From Lyophyllum atratum (Eukaryota > Basidiomycota > Agaricomycetes > Agaricales > Lyophyllaceae), in assembly GCA_014905825.1 (NCBI GenBank), contig JACGCN010000032.1, positions 496,001 through 560,000 of the forward strand: DNA of 64,000 nucleotides, read 5' to 3'. The notes under the pieces are model-generated. The model was not told where the DNA came from and ran no database searches. It saw only the letters and a list, made by a program, of their open reading frames with translations. Shown here in pieces: positions 47,307-61,914 of this stretch. Within the stretch, counting starts at the first letter, position 1. Each line of letters starts with the position of its first letter. The position numbers were made by a program, and so were the translations under genes.

Positions 47307-47987
47307 TTCGGGGATTCCAGGTCAGGTTTTGTAACAGAGGTGGAATCGAGAGGTCTACAGCGTGTGACGATATTGGGAAGAGGTTGGCGTAGAAGAAGGT
47401 TGTGGTCAAAGTGAAAGAAGGTGGTGGACAAAGCGAAACAAGCCACAGCTTACAAATGTCAAGATAGAACTTATGATGCGAAGGTTGAATCGATGGACCA
47501 TTTGAGCAGAAATTTCATATAGGAAACATGTAACGAATCGCTCTATGTAGCCTCAACTCCATTTTCATAAGGAGAATCTCACTGCAGTCTGACTTGTCAG
47601 CCGGAAGGCACACTGAGGAGGGTACGGATGAGTTATAATGACGTTAACAGCGCCAACATTGTGGGTCACGCTCCAGAACTACCGAAGGTCTTTGGTGACT
47701 AAAATTGGTGAAGACTGTCGACATCTTGGAGATGATGCAACGTGAGTGTTGTCAGCACAGCGATTTCTTTTGACGCTGTACCAGTATCGAGTGTTGTCTA
47801 TGTTGTCCCTGTTCTCTAGCGTTGATGTCGGAACTACGGTATAGTTGGCGCTCTAGATGATACTGGCGCTCAAGGCTCGTCTGATTGAATGCTGACCTGG
47901 CATGAATTCTCAGTGGACTCCCTCGAAGATGGGAAAGTCGACACTCCAGACTCCAGCATCCGATCCATGGTGACCGCATATCGCCTT
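47307..47987. other. Intergenic, no gene recognised
   Basis: This stretch holds the promoter of the F-box gene and the 3' end of the TatD-like gene. No further gene is visible. Confidence 0.45.
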
Positions 47988-49326
47988 TCACACCCCATAC
48001 ATCCTCCTAGCGTTCTCCCTCGCCTCGCTCATGACTCTATCAGCGGTCCACCCCTCGCCAGCCACATTCGCCACAAACGCCGCCGTCCAAGGCACCATCG
48101 CCGAATGACACACTGGGAGCTTCCCCTTCATCTCCTTGAGCGAGTCGTACAGGTTCGCCGGGACCATATACGGAGCATCCGTTTCGAGAAGAATACGCAG
48201 CGGCGCGTCGGGGTTGTTGGCAACCATATTACGGATAACGGTGGAGGTGTATTCATTTGTGGAGTACGTGATCACGCCTGTGAACGTTATATTAGCCTGC
48301 GGATGACATGAGCGGGACTGAAAGGGGGAGCGTGCCTGTGATACCGATATAGAGGTTAGGGAAGTGGTCTAGCAGGCGTTGAGCGAAATCGGGAGTGTCG
48401 GTGAAGCAGTGTATGTGTATCTAGAACGCAGGTGTAAGCACAATATTTGCCTTGACGAAGCAAGGGTGACGCACTCTATGATCCTTTGGTACCTCTTCTT
48501 TCAGTATTCTTTCGGTATCAGCGTCCGCCTCGCGCGTGTGAATTGTTAATGGTTTGCCTAACCGTACTGCCTGCCGCAGCTGTCGAGCGAAAACAGCTTG
48601 CTGTATCTCTCGAGGTGAGTTGTCATAGTGGTAATCCAAGCCCATCTCGCCCCAGCCGACGCAGCGAGGATGTGCCATAGCTTCCAGGCTAAGGAGTTGA
48701 GTACTCTAGAAGGAGGGCAGGGACGAGATAACGTACATGTCCTTCTCTACCTCGTCGTTGTATAGTTTCGCTTCGTGTCTAGAAGATCCATGAGAACACA
48801 GTAAATTATACTGATGGCATGCCGTACGGATGAACACCTATCGACGCGTCCCGTCAGCGTCGAACACTATAAGTGGAATGACAGACGTACCCATAACAAA
48901 CCAATACTCCATCCCAGACCATAAGCTTTCCCTGTCCTCCTTCTTCACGGCGCTGTCGGCGAAAGTCCTCCACATCTTCTGTACCGGAGCCTCACACCAC
49001 ACGTCAACAACCGCGTCCACGTTTCGCCCCTCATACATCTTCTGCACAAACTCATGCACTTCGGTGTACTTCCCCTCCTTGTACCTGCTTCTATACGCCG
49101 AGAATGTTGATGCGAGATGGGTGTGTGTGTCCACGATCGATAGGGTCGAAGGCGGGGTTGGGAGCAGTAGGAAGTCTTCGGAGGGGGTGTTGGACTTTTT
49201 TTTCCCCATTTTGCGCGTGTAGTTGGGTTTGGATGCAAATGAACGAGTATATAAGTTCGGATGGAGGGAGGGACGAAGAAATACTCTGGCACCGTGAAAT
49301 ACCAACGATGACATGACAGCAGTCAT
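47988..49326 (-). CDS. TatD-family metal-dependent nuclease (Scn1-like)
   Basis: The spliced product of about 330 residues has the TatD amidohydrolase fold motifs in order: VDTHTHLAS (first metal pair), GVHPHEAKLYN, GWGEMGLDYHYD (bridging glutamate), KPLTIHTREA, an HCF exon near 48405-48420, and LLETDAPYMVP (aspartate). Its closest relatives by layout are fungal Scn1-like proteins, marked by KGKLPVCHSAMVPWTAAFVA near the C-terminus. TatD proteins are Mg-dependent 3'-5' exonucleases linked to DNA repair and apoptosis-like DNA breakdown. The N-terminus from 49326 or 49314 is Arg/Ser/Phe-rich and lacks acidic residues, which fits a mitochondrial presequence. The GVHPH codons come from a 10-nt exon at 48828-48837. 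It is divergent from the P450 gene, with over 2 kb between them. Confidence 0.88.
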
Positions 49327-51574
49327 TTCGGGATGCTGAGTCAGATGCAGATGGAAATCTTATCTGATCTAAATGTTATCTGAACACATGGTTGGAGGGT
49401 TGTGTCGCAAAAATCGATTGTTGAGCACACGTAGGTGTGAACAGTGCTTCGAACGACGGCGTACCGATAGTCGGACCTGTATATATATATACTATCCACA
49501 GACACTTGGAGAGATCTGGACAGATCAACACTTCTATCACGCGCAGGGTAGCGTAGGCGCAAACCTCCACAACTGTTCAGCCTCGCTCGCGATGCCGAGC
49601 CACCGCAGACGAAATGATCAACACGGTAGGAAAGACCTCGGTAGGAGGTGCACACACAGATGGAGGAATACAACGCTGGGTGGATCAGAAAACGCATAGC
49701 CCATCGTTAATTCGGTTCCGCTAAGACGTGTGACTCGCACGTCATTCGCCGAATCACTACAGCGAGGTCATGGGTTTGAAGTACGAGAAAATGTGGTGCG
49801 ATCATCCTACTACTACTACTAGCGCGGGAGGGTGGTCAGTCTCTGATGGAAGACGACGATGGTGGACCCGATTAAACCTGTATTGGAAGTGACCTAGTCG
49901 TGGTCTTTCAGGCATAGGCTCCTGCGAAGCCACTAGTACTATGTATATACTGCGCAGAACAACCAGGTCCCAGGAACGTTGCCAAAGTGCGCAAGGACCG
50001 ATAGAGCCGGAACAACGTTCCAGGAACCGTTCCAATTCGGCTGTCCTACTTAGACATAACGCAGTCTTTGAAGCTCACCTCCAGACGAGTTATGCCAGGA
50101 ATGTCATGGACAGTTGAGGAAAGGGATGTGCATAAGATCCTTGCCAGAAGTAGCCGGCGTTCGGATATTTAAGTCACAGTACGGGAGCAAAATGACAACG
50201 GATTTGGCGGTGTTTGTGCTTGCTTTTTCCACAAGGGTCGAGTCAATACTCGGGCTCTTGTCATGGTCAAGCCCAACCCAAAGCCCGTCTGTCTTACGAC
50301 CACATCCAGGGAGACTTGCGCTGCGTCCATTTCTACCGAGGCTTGACTGTTTATGGAGAGAAACCTTCGTCAGAGCTGGTCATAACCAGAAATACTCATC
50401 GTCTCTTGCCGATTACGAAAAAGATCCAAGACCTAGACCCGCTTAGGTTCATCCCCCGGGCATGAAATGAAGTCTTTCGGCCTCATGTCGTAGCGACCTT
50501 TCTTAAAGCCTTCATCTGATGCGGCCTGCGCAGGCCTGCGCCTGTCAGAGACAGTCAGACGGATTCTTACTGACATATCGAGTTAAGGGCGGGTACGCAA
50601 TCTCGATCTCGGACCCTTGATGGATTGTCCTGCAGAACACGTCGTCCTGTCCGAACGCTATCCCTCCCCCCAAACGTTGTCAGCTCCCATTCATTGCTTT
50701 CTGAATTAAGATCTGGAGCGTATTCCTCATCTTGACGTTCGATCCTCCAACCGTGCCGTTTACAATGTTCCAGTCGCCCCCCTGAGCCCCCCGCAATTCA
50801 GTGATGGATTGTTCTTTGTATCACATCCCGCCTGATCAAGAGATCACCCGCGAACCCCCCACATCATGCGTTTGGCACTGACCGGGACCCGCCTCGTTCA
50901 CAACAACGTGGCCAGCGGAGTACAAAAGTGGCTCAGGCGTGAGGCCACGCAGTGGCGCCCCTACAAGCGAACTGCTCCATTTGCCAGCTGGTCCCTCCCG
51001 GCTGATGATGCATTTGGCACCGATAATTTCACACACGCTCCTCTACGCTCCTAGACGCTCCTCCACCACAGATCGTCGATCGCGCTGCTCACCCGGGGCC
51101 TTGTATGATTATCAGCTCCGATCGATGTCGCGTCCGGCGGGATCCCCCTAGGCATCATCGGGACAAGCGCTTGCTCCAACCAAATCCAACCCTGTAACCG
51201 GTCACCGGCCAATGGATTTCCCGAACTTAACCAGCTTCGGTAGGCCCGCCTGACCCTATTCGAAATTCTCTCCTTCTTATCATTTGTAGGTCCTTGCATC
51301 GTGTTTCGCTAACGCTTTTCGTTTACGGTCTTGCGTAATCTGTATACAGTTCACGCTGTCCATCAGAGTTCTTACGCTCCTGGCTTGAGATACCGCATCG
51401 TGGACCCTGCGTGTGTAGGTCCTTGCCTATTCAGTTTCCAGATCACGGGTATCAGAACCCATCCGTGCGCGATCATAAATATCTCTCATGTCGGGTTGTT
51501 GACATCTTCACGGCCACATCCCCCCTTCTTTTCCCTCCGAATCTTTGACGCGTTTAGCGCGACGACCCGCCTTC
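49327..51574. other. Long divergent intergenic region
   Basis: No gene is recognised in these 2.2 kb. There are small simple repeats (TATATATATATAC at about 49483, CTACTACTACTAC at about 49806). A tRNA-like string near 49690-49800 does not fold acceptably. Promoters of the TatD-like and P450 genes must lie at the two ends. Confidence 0.45.
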
Positions 51575-54296
51575 ATGACTTTAACGACCCTTCTCCCCCG
51601 CCTCTCGGCGTTCCTTCCCTCGATGCCCATTCTCTCGACGCCCACCGCCTGTGCTCTCGGGGCTTTCACGTTGGTCTGTTTCTCGGCAATGAAGCGATGG
51701 CGCCGCAAATCACCTTACCAGTCCATTCGTGGACCCAAGGCTTCGTCGATACTTGGTACGTGGGATCGCCAATGTCCTTCGCAGATTCTTACTGGTGTTG
51801 CGTGTCGTCCTTATGCTACAGGTTATCTACTGGACCTTCACAACCCAGAAGGACTCGACTGGCACTTCCAGATGATCGAGAAATACGGGCATGTAGCGAA
51901 GCTTGATGGAGGCATCATGGGGGTACGTTCTGTTTCCTGCGACCATCTGGGAAGCACCTTGCTGAACGAAATATGGCTGCTTTATAGCCAGAGGCTTTGT
52001 ACATTACGGATCCCGCCGCATTGCACGCGATTCTTGTCCGGGACCATAACGTCTTTCGGGAGTCTACCGAGTTTGCAGGGTGGGTTCATCGGATTTTGAC
52101 CGGGCTTCCGTCTCTTCTACGCCGCTGACACCTCATCCATAGCCTTTTTGGTATCATTCATCACGGGGATGGCTTGGCGTCGGTCTACGGTACGTTACCC
52201 ACCTTTCTATGTCTGTTTTTCGTCCTTTCAATGATTCCTCCCAGGCGACGAGCATAAGAAGCAGCGCAAACTCGTCGACCCCATTTTCACGACTGCACGG
52301 ATATCTCGCCTAACCCCACTTTTCTACAACGTTACCCGTCAGGTATGCTTATTTCTTTACATTCCTACTCCTCCACTAATTCAAGAGACATCCATCACAG
52401 CTCCAAACCGCACTCAACGCCGAGATCATGGATCAGCCACAAGGGCATGAGATCGATATCCTCGACCGGCTGGTACGCACGACGCTTGAGCTCATCGCAC
52501 AAGGCGGATTAGGGCACACGTTCAACTCGTTCAACCACGACAGCAAAGAGTTTAAGGAGTTCCATTGGGCTATAACCTCGGTTCTGTACGTGCAGTCTTC
52601 CCGTTTCGCTGTCTTGTATAGGTACTGAAAGAATCGGTACGCCCAGCCCGATTGGTAGCCGTCTTTTCTTGTTCCTACCTTATCTCCAGGCATGGCGGAA
52701 GATGGAGCCGGTGTGGTTGCGTCGCTTCCCTCTCGAACGCTGTTACGTACCTTCCCTGGTCTGCACCGCGCGAAGTACGTCCACTGTTCCTCTCTGTTCC
52801 TCGTTCCACCATTCGTCTGCTTATGTCTACCCTGTCAGTTCAAAAAGGCTTGCGACGTGATGCACCCGGTATACGAACAGCTCCTAGACGATAAGAAGAT
52901 GCTTTACCGCCAAGGCGGAATGTCCGCCCTGGAAGAAAGCGCTTCAGGAGGGAAGGATCTCATGACCATCCTCTGTATGTCCCTTCTCTCGCTTCTCCGG
53001 TCCGATGCCCTACTCCCTGGCTGTTATTCTGGCTATTCGGCTCGCTAACGTTGATCCTATGGTACCTGCAGTCAAATCGAACTGGGAAGCGGAGAAGCAA
53101 GACCGTCTACCCGATGATGTAGTCATTGCCAACATGGGGTAAGTCGCGCAGTCCCTGAATTCAATTTCAATTTCCTTCCTCCTTCTTTTTCTCACTCCAT
53201 CGCTTAATCTGTTTTTCTTGAAAATTATAGCTCAGTCGTCCATGGCGCGCAAGAAACGACGTCGGGAGCCTTGTCCAGGTTCATTTCGTTGCTGGCGCTG
53301 AACCCCGACTTGCAAAGTCGCTTGAGGGAGGAGCTAAGTGAGGCTCGTGAGGTACGCCCTATCTCTTGTGTCTTGTTCAATCTATGTGCTAATACTGGGT
53401 TGGGCTAATTTAGAGGAAAGGGAACGACGAGGACTTTGACTTCCACGAGCTGAACAATCTGCCTCTACTCGACGCCGTGTGCAGGGAGACACTTCGGCTG
53501 TTCACGCCCGTCACATTCGTCTGGCGGCAGTAAGCTTATTTCTATGCATCACCACCAGCATCTCACAACTTACGACGCACCTATTTTCAACCATGTAGAA
53601 CCATCGAAGATACCGTCGTCCCCCTACAGTACCCCATTCGCGACGACGCAACAGGCATCGTCACGCGTGAGCTCCTCATTACCAAAGGCACCGCAGTCTA
53701 CCTTGGACTCGCCCCGGCGAACCGTTCCAAAGCGCTGTGGGGCCCTGACGCTGAGGAGTTCAAGCCCGAGAGGTGGCTTGGAGAGGCAGGGCGAGAGTTG
53801 AGCTCGCCTGAGGGATCGAAGTTGCCGGGCTTGTATTCCAATATGTGAGTTGGTCGGCGTCCTAGGTTGTCAGTCACGAAATGGGCTGCTGACGCGTATG
53901 TGGTGATCTAGGATGACGTTTCTTGGTGGCCCGAGGGCGTGCCCGTGAGTGGCCTTCCATTCATCTCATCGTGCATTTCTTGATATACCTTTTCAGCGGC
54001 ATGAAGTTTGCCATTCACGAGATAAGTACGTCTTCACAACTACTCTTCACGATAGATGTGCTGTTGGCTAATACCTAGTACAGAGCTCGTGCTCGCGGTC
54101 CTCCTACAGGCATACAAGTTCGAGAGGTCCGATAAGGACATTGACTGGAAATTGTATATCACCTTGACGCCTTACGCTGAGGGCCATACGAGTGGTCCGC
54201 AGGTCCCTGTCAAGATCACCCTACTGTGCGTATCCACTTCACTTTGCTCTTTCTCCGCACCGCTTACTGTAATCTTCAACCAGGGATAAGCACTGA
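51575..54296 (+). CDS. Cytochrome P450 monooxygenase
   Basis: A dozen or more short introns split this gene. The N-terminus (ALGAFTLVCFSAMKRWRR, just after 51630) is a membrane anchor followed by a basic stop-transfer and a Gly/Pro segment (RGPKASSILG). Later landmarks are DEHKKQRKLVDPIF (helix C region), GAQETTSGALSRF (oxygen-binding helix I, about 53245), the ExxR motif ETLRLF (about 53490), PERW (about 53768) and the haem loop FLGGPRACPGMKFA, whose cysteine precedes a 3' intron (about 53915-54010). Splicing the last intron ends the protein ITLLDKH at 54296. It should sit in the ER membrane and oxidise a small molecule with help from P450 reductase; the substrate is unknown. No cluster partner is nearby. 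I found no disrupting lesion, though not every splice was checked. Confidence 0.88.
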
Positions 54297-55387
54297 TTCT
54301 GCATTCATGGTAGAGTCAGTAGTCCGTTGTACTTGTGCATGACGCTCTCTGGCCCCGAGCCTACTTGTTGTGGAGTAAGATATGTTGTAACGCATAGCTG
54401 TTGTGCTTTTATCTTGTACCTCTACACGCTGCCGTCCCTGTCTCTGTTTCAGTTAGCTTCGGCTGATTTGTAACTACGTACCATAGCGTCTACCCACATC
54501 TTTCATGCACCATTTCTCACGCACTTCACACGACGAATATTACGAACGATGATCAAGAATTGTTTTTCAAGCATGTGCGGCAGGGGACCCACATGTCATC
54601 CTGTCTCAAGAGGACCGGATTCTTGAAGATGGATTTTGAGACGATGCTATCGATATCCTGACCTCCGATGCTCAAACTGATTTTCGGAGATGTCAGGTCA
54701 CTGTGGATGTTATCACCGTTACCGAGTTAGTAATTACCTAGTGAACCTAGCATCCCAACTTTCATCGGGACAGTTGATTGCGTCTGATCGGCTGACGCTC
54801 CGCATCTTCGATGCTAAAAAAAATGCATGTCATCGATTATGTTTAGTATATACTTCATTGACCATCATTCCATGATTTCGACACCATTTTACTACGAGTC
54901 AGAGCGAGGCAGGCGTCCAAGAAGTGACGCGACCTCCCTCATGCGAGTGCATGCTTTCCGTAAGCAAGTTCTGCGCGTACTAGTAGTTCCAGAGACAAAT
55001 AGCCAGAAAGAGGTTGCACCGTTGCATCGACACTTCAAGGCGTCGCAATAGATACGGAGGCAGATTAAGAAAAGGAAGAGACGAGAGTGGCTTCGAAATT
55101 TGCGCCTAGATGATCTAGAGGTTCGGATTAGGGCATCGGATCAAGATAAGATAAGCGATCTGTTCCTTATTGCGAAACAAGCTTCAAGCTTCCAGCGCTA
55201 GTGTCATCCAAGGCGCCAAACGAGACCGATATCAACGCGAGATGACAATGGCAACATACGTGGTGGATGTCCCGGTATCACGTCACTAAGAATCGCTGTG
55301 CTGACACTCACATTTCATCGTCCCTTCTCCAACTATCGGCAGTTTTCATCGACAGTTTTCACCTACCACCTTCGATAGTTCTGGGGC
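54297..55387. other. Intergenic, no gene recognised
   Basis: Short unremarkable frames only. It holds the P450 3' end and the promoter of the NACHT gene. Confidence 0.5.
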
Positions 55388-58158
55388 ATGTCTTTTTTTG
55401 CTAACAACGTTGGCACTGTGAACATCATGGGGGGTACCTTCATCAGTATGCCTTCCGCCGATGAGTCAGAATACGGTGAGCTTCCCATGTGACACCACAC
55501 TGATAGAGCTGAAGGCCACATAGGGATCGGTTATATGCGCCATACCATTTCCAGCGGGGCTGCCTACGATTCAGAGGAACGATCTCCAGCGGTGACATGC
55601 CACCCTGGCACTCGCATCGATCTGTTGAAAGAAGTCATGGAGCACATTCAAGACGGAGTAGATGAGGAGGGGAAGAGGGTCATCTGGCTTCACGGTCCCG
55701 CAGGCGCTGGGAAATCCGCCATTGCTCAGACGATCGCCCAGAATTTTGCTGATCTGGGTTCGCTTGCAGCGAGCTTCTTCTTCTCTCGTCAATACGCAGG
55801 ACGAGACACCGTACAGCTTTTCTTCCCGACAATCGCTTATCAAATCGCCATGTCCATCCCCAAAATTCGCCCGTTCGTGCTGAAAAACTTCATGCAAGAC
55901 CCGTCCATCATCAGTAAATCCCCAGCGCTGCAAGTCCAGAAATTGATTATCGAGCCCCTCCAGGGTCTCAAAGTTTCCATGGCGTCTCGAGGGGGAACCA
56001 GGCTATCAGAACTCCAAACCCCGTATCTCGTCATCGTCGATGCTCTGAACGAGTGCGCAAACAGTGAAAAACAGTCGGAGGTTCTGGATCACATCATTCA
56101 CCTCGTCAACACTCCTTCCTTCCCACTACGTTTCCTGATCGTGAGCAGGCCGGATCCACATATCCAGGAGACATTGGAAACCACGAAAGCCAGAAAAGTC
56201 GTCACACCCATTTTGTTATATGAGGTTGTTAACGCGGATGCCGATGTCCGCACATACCTGCTCGACGAGTTCGCGAGGATATCCTCATCCACCAGGCACC
56301 ACGCTGCGTTTTCGGGCATCAACGAACGTTGGCCAACTCATGAAGATATCTCGCAGGTTGTCCGGCGTTCAGACGGCTCTCTCATGTACGCCTCACTGCT
56401 GATCAAACATGTTGATGAAGAATCCTTCTCTCCTGTGGAACGACTCGCCGCGGCGCTAAATACACCATCCTACACCCCGAATCCACGTCGCGAGCTCGAC
56501 AATCTATGTCTACACATCTTATCCCAAAGTCCAAACCCAGATCTTCTCAAGAAAATCCTTGGTTACATCGTGGGCGGAAGGGGCAACGGCGCTCACCAGA
56601 CGGGCCGGTTCATCAGTCAAGCGCATAATATTCGACCCGATCAGCTTTCTATCGCTGTGCGAGGTTGTCGTTCGATATTTTCTGATAAGATTGCAGACGA
56701 CCTATACTACCCTTTCCACTCCTTGTTCGATGACTTTGTCTTTCACGCTGACCGTGCAGGCGATTTCCACCTGGATGACAAACACGCACAGGAATTGCGA
56801 CTTAATGCCTATCTTAATGCCTTGAAAGTTAGCCATGAATCTCGAACCCCGATGCTCGAAGCCGCGGACGTTATTGAAGACTTGCATTCTCGGCTATCTT
56901 CGATGAAGGGGACCTTGCCGGATACTACCGTTCAAATCCTCCTTGCAACCAATGTCCATTTCTGGCGATGTTTTTTCACCAATGAGAGCGACTTATATCT
57001 GTACAAAGAAAGCCATCACGGACCACGATGGGATAGGCGGCTATTGACCTGGCTGGGCAAATTCCGCCGCATCTTCCCAGTGGGTTGAAACATGTACACA
57101 AGGGATTGTTTCTAACGATTTGACATAGGAAACCGGTTCGGTCAATACAGTCGCGCTGTATCACCATTTTCGTGCTTTGGAGGATTCCGCCTCGGACTCT
57201 GCTCATGCGTTTGCTTCTGCGTTTGAGCAGACAGTCCCCGAAACTCCGAAGGACGCAGTAGCGTGGAGCAAACGTCGGTTGCTTAACTTATTTATCGTGC
57301 ATTATTCACCTCAATATCGCAGGCGAGGACGTCGCAACGCGGCTTGAGAACGTCCATGCTGCCCTTGCAGTTCACTGCTTGAGGACATTGCTATTTCGTC
57401 CAGGCGAACATGGCAGACATACCTGGTGGGCACCGTTCCTAATTTACAAAGAGTGAGTCCCGCAACTCAAAGCATTACATCTAGGCAATACTCCTACCCA
57501 TATTCCAGAATGTTCTGGGCAGGACATGTTGCGCGAGCGAACGCAGACGTTCCGGAGATCATGTTCGCTCTTCAAGATATGACGAGCGTATTTTGCTCTC
57601 GAAACGTAGAATCTAGGGTGAGGGGTAGTCCGTATTTGATCGTCATACATTTTGGTGACAGCTATCATTTGTTTGTCTAGTATGATTCGATGCAGTACTC
57701 GTCAGTCTAGAATCACCTCCGATATTAGACATGACCTAATTTTATACCGGCCACAGTGGATCAGACAACCCAATACGCTCCATCACTAAAACACTCGATG
57801 ATTTCGATTCCTGTGGTCGGCACAAGACAAAACTTGACCTCAATGTTACCCAGTCTTCTAGGATCGACTGGGCCAATGCGAACCTGGTCCTACAATGGCT
57901 GAAGGTACGTTCTATCTGTGTAGTTGTTACTTCACAAATTCAATGCTGCTTTCCCAGGAGAAGAATGCGACGCGAGAAGACCTTATATCATCCTGGCAGG
58001 TGTACTGCGACGCACAAAAGTCGGCCTTGGACATCGGACATGAAGAAATGCAGTGGCTTGCGGCGGACATCGAGCAAGCTTTACACCCTCGCCCCACAAG
58101 CCTTCTCCAACAAGTCGGTGGGTACCTTGGGCGAGCACTCACAGCCAGGTTTATGTAA
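55388..58158 (+). CDS. NACHT-domain (NLR-like) NTPase
   Basis: Exon 1 (55388-55475) encodes a short N-terminus with NNVGTVNIMGGTFISM. Exon 2 (55524-57079) joins in frame and carries the NACHT domain: CHPGTRIDLLKEV lead-in, WLHGPAGAGKSAIAQT (Walker A), ASFFFSR, YLVIVDALNEC (Walker B), LRFLIVSRPDPHIQ (sensor) and a helical region (FHSLFDDFVFHADRAGDFHL). Further exons from 57129 read ETGSVNTVALYHHFRALEDS, EDVATRLENVHAALAVHCL, FWAGHVARANADVPEIMFAL and EEMQWLAADIEQALHPRP, ending at 58158. The splices between 57240 and 57780 are tentative. The product is about 780-800 residues. Proteins of this type are abundant in mushrooms and are thought to act in non-self recognition or cell death. No WD40, ankyrin or TPR repeats are visible at the C-terminus. 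Confidence 0.82.
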
Positions 58159-58697
58159 AGGAATGATATCACGATCCTTCCAACGTCTTCATGAGCGCAC
58201 CACAACAATACGCAGACCCGAACGGGGACCCGGAGCTTTGTATATTAGTCGGGAATTAGATAGTCTTCGGACGATATTGTCCTATGGGTCGGATGAGGTG
58301 CTTCGGGGTACTTCATATGATCCCATCTTGCTAAGACTGTATCCAACAACGGATATTCCCCTTCAAAGACCAACCCTTTTTTGCGTTAAATCAGACGTCA
58401 TTAGTGACGAGAATGATGGTCGATGGTATGATAACACGACAGCGGTCATGAATATGATGCTGTTTGCGCGAGTGAGAAAATACAGGGGCGACGGGTCTAC
58501 CTCGTCAGGAATATACAACGGATTAGAACAGTAGGCAGTCAAGGTCGTAGGGGTAGGAGCGTAGAAACGGGTAGGATGGATGGAAATGACCAAGAGGTGT
58601 ACATAGATAATGTGTGTGAACTAAGCGAATGATAGGTCTGTACGTGACGGCGAGTTTGTAATATGAATTGATATCGAAACAGTCTTACGGCTACCGT
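58159..58697. other. Convergent spacer
   Basis: The plus strand is partly open to 58534 in a frame different from the last NACHT exon, but no family or splice link is visible. The stretch should hold the 3' ends of both neighbours. Confidence 0.45.
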
Positions 58698-61396
<2,699 letters not shown>

Positions 61397-61914
61397 GGCG
61401 TCTGTGAGCGGCGAGAGTTAGCAAGAAAGCTGCCAACTTTCGTTCGCGCTCTTAAACCAAGCAGAATACCCCGATATCAGGGAGTTCCTGGGGAAATTCA
61501 ATTCCACCATTCCCGAGATTTGTCCGTCGATTGCAGATGCATCCAACGATGCTTCGACTATCTCGTTTCGACAGAAGCTGCACGTCGTGATTTAGAAAGG
61601 CCAAAAACAGTCCCCAGAGAAACTCCGTGGGTGGTAAAATGGGAAACGGTAGCCTAAAATATCCGGGATACGAGGCAAAAGAAGACTGCCAAATCTGTTG
61701 GCGCTGGTCGTGGCGACAGCATGGAGTTGATCGTTTGCCCGGGACATTGTCGGTCAATGTATAAGCGGTACACGTGATGTGCTACTGACGGTTGACCGGA
61801 ACACGCCATCGAATGTCACCCGAGATTCCGGTTCTACCTCCATAAGCATGCGGTTCTCCAGAAGATTGGTTACGATCTCCACTCGAATTATCACAAAACT
61901 TCAGGTCTACAGTC
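61397..61914. promoter_or_regulatory. Shared divergent promoter of GH1 and oxidoreductase genes
   Basis: The two start codons face away from each other 518 bp apart. A TATAAG string at 61760-61765 on the plus strand sits about 150 bp ahead of the oxidoreductase ATG and could be its TATA element. No matching element was identified for the other side. Co-regulation is an inference. Confidence 0.4.

Noticed and set aside
49690..49800. tRNA-like string with GAGGTCATGGGTTTGAA
   Set aside because: The T-arm does not pair, the anticodon loop lacks the invariant T33, and no acceptor stem closes.
57965..58534. Alternative C-terminal exon of the NACHT gene
   Set aside because: It is out of frame with the last well-supported exon and shows no family resemblance; the frame ending at 58158 fits better.
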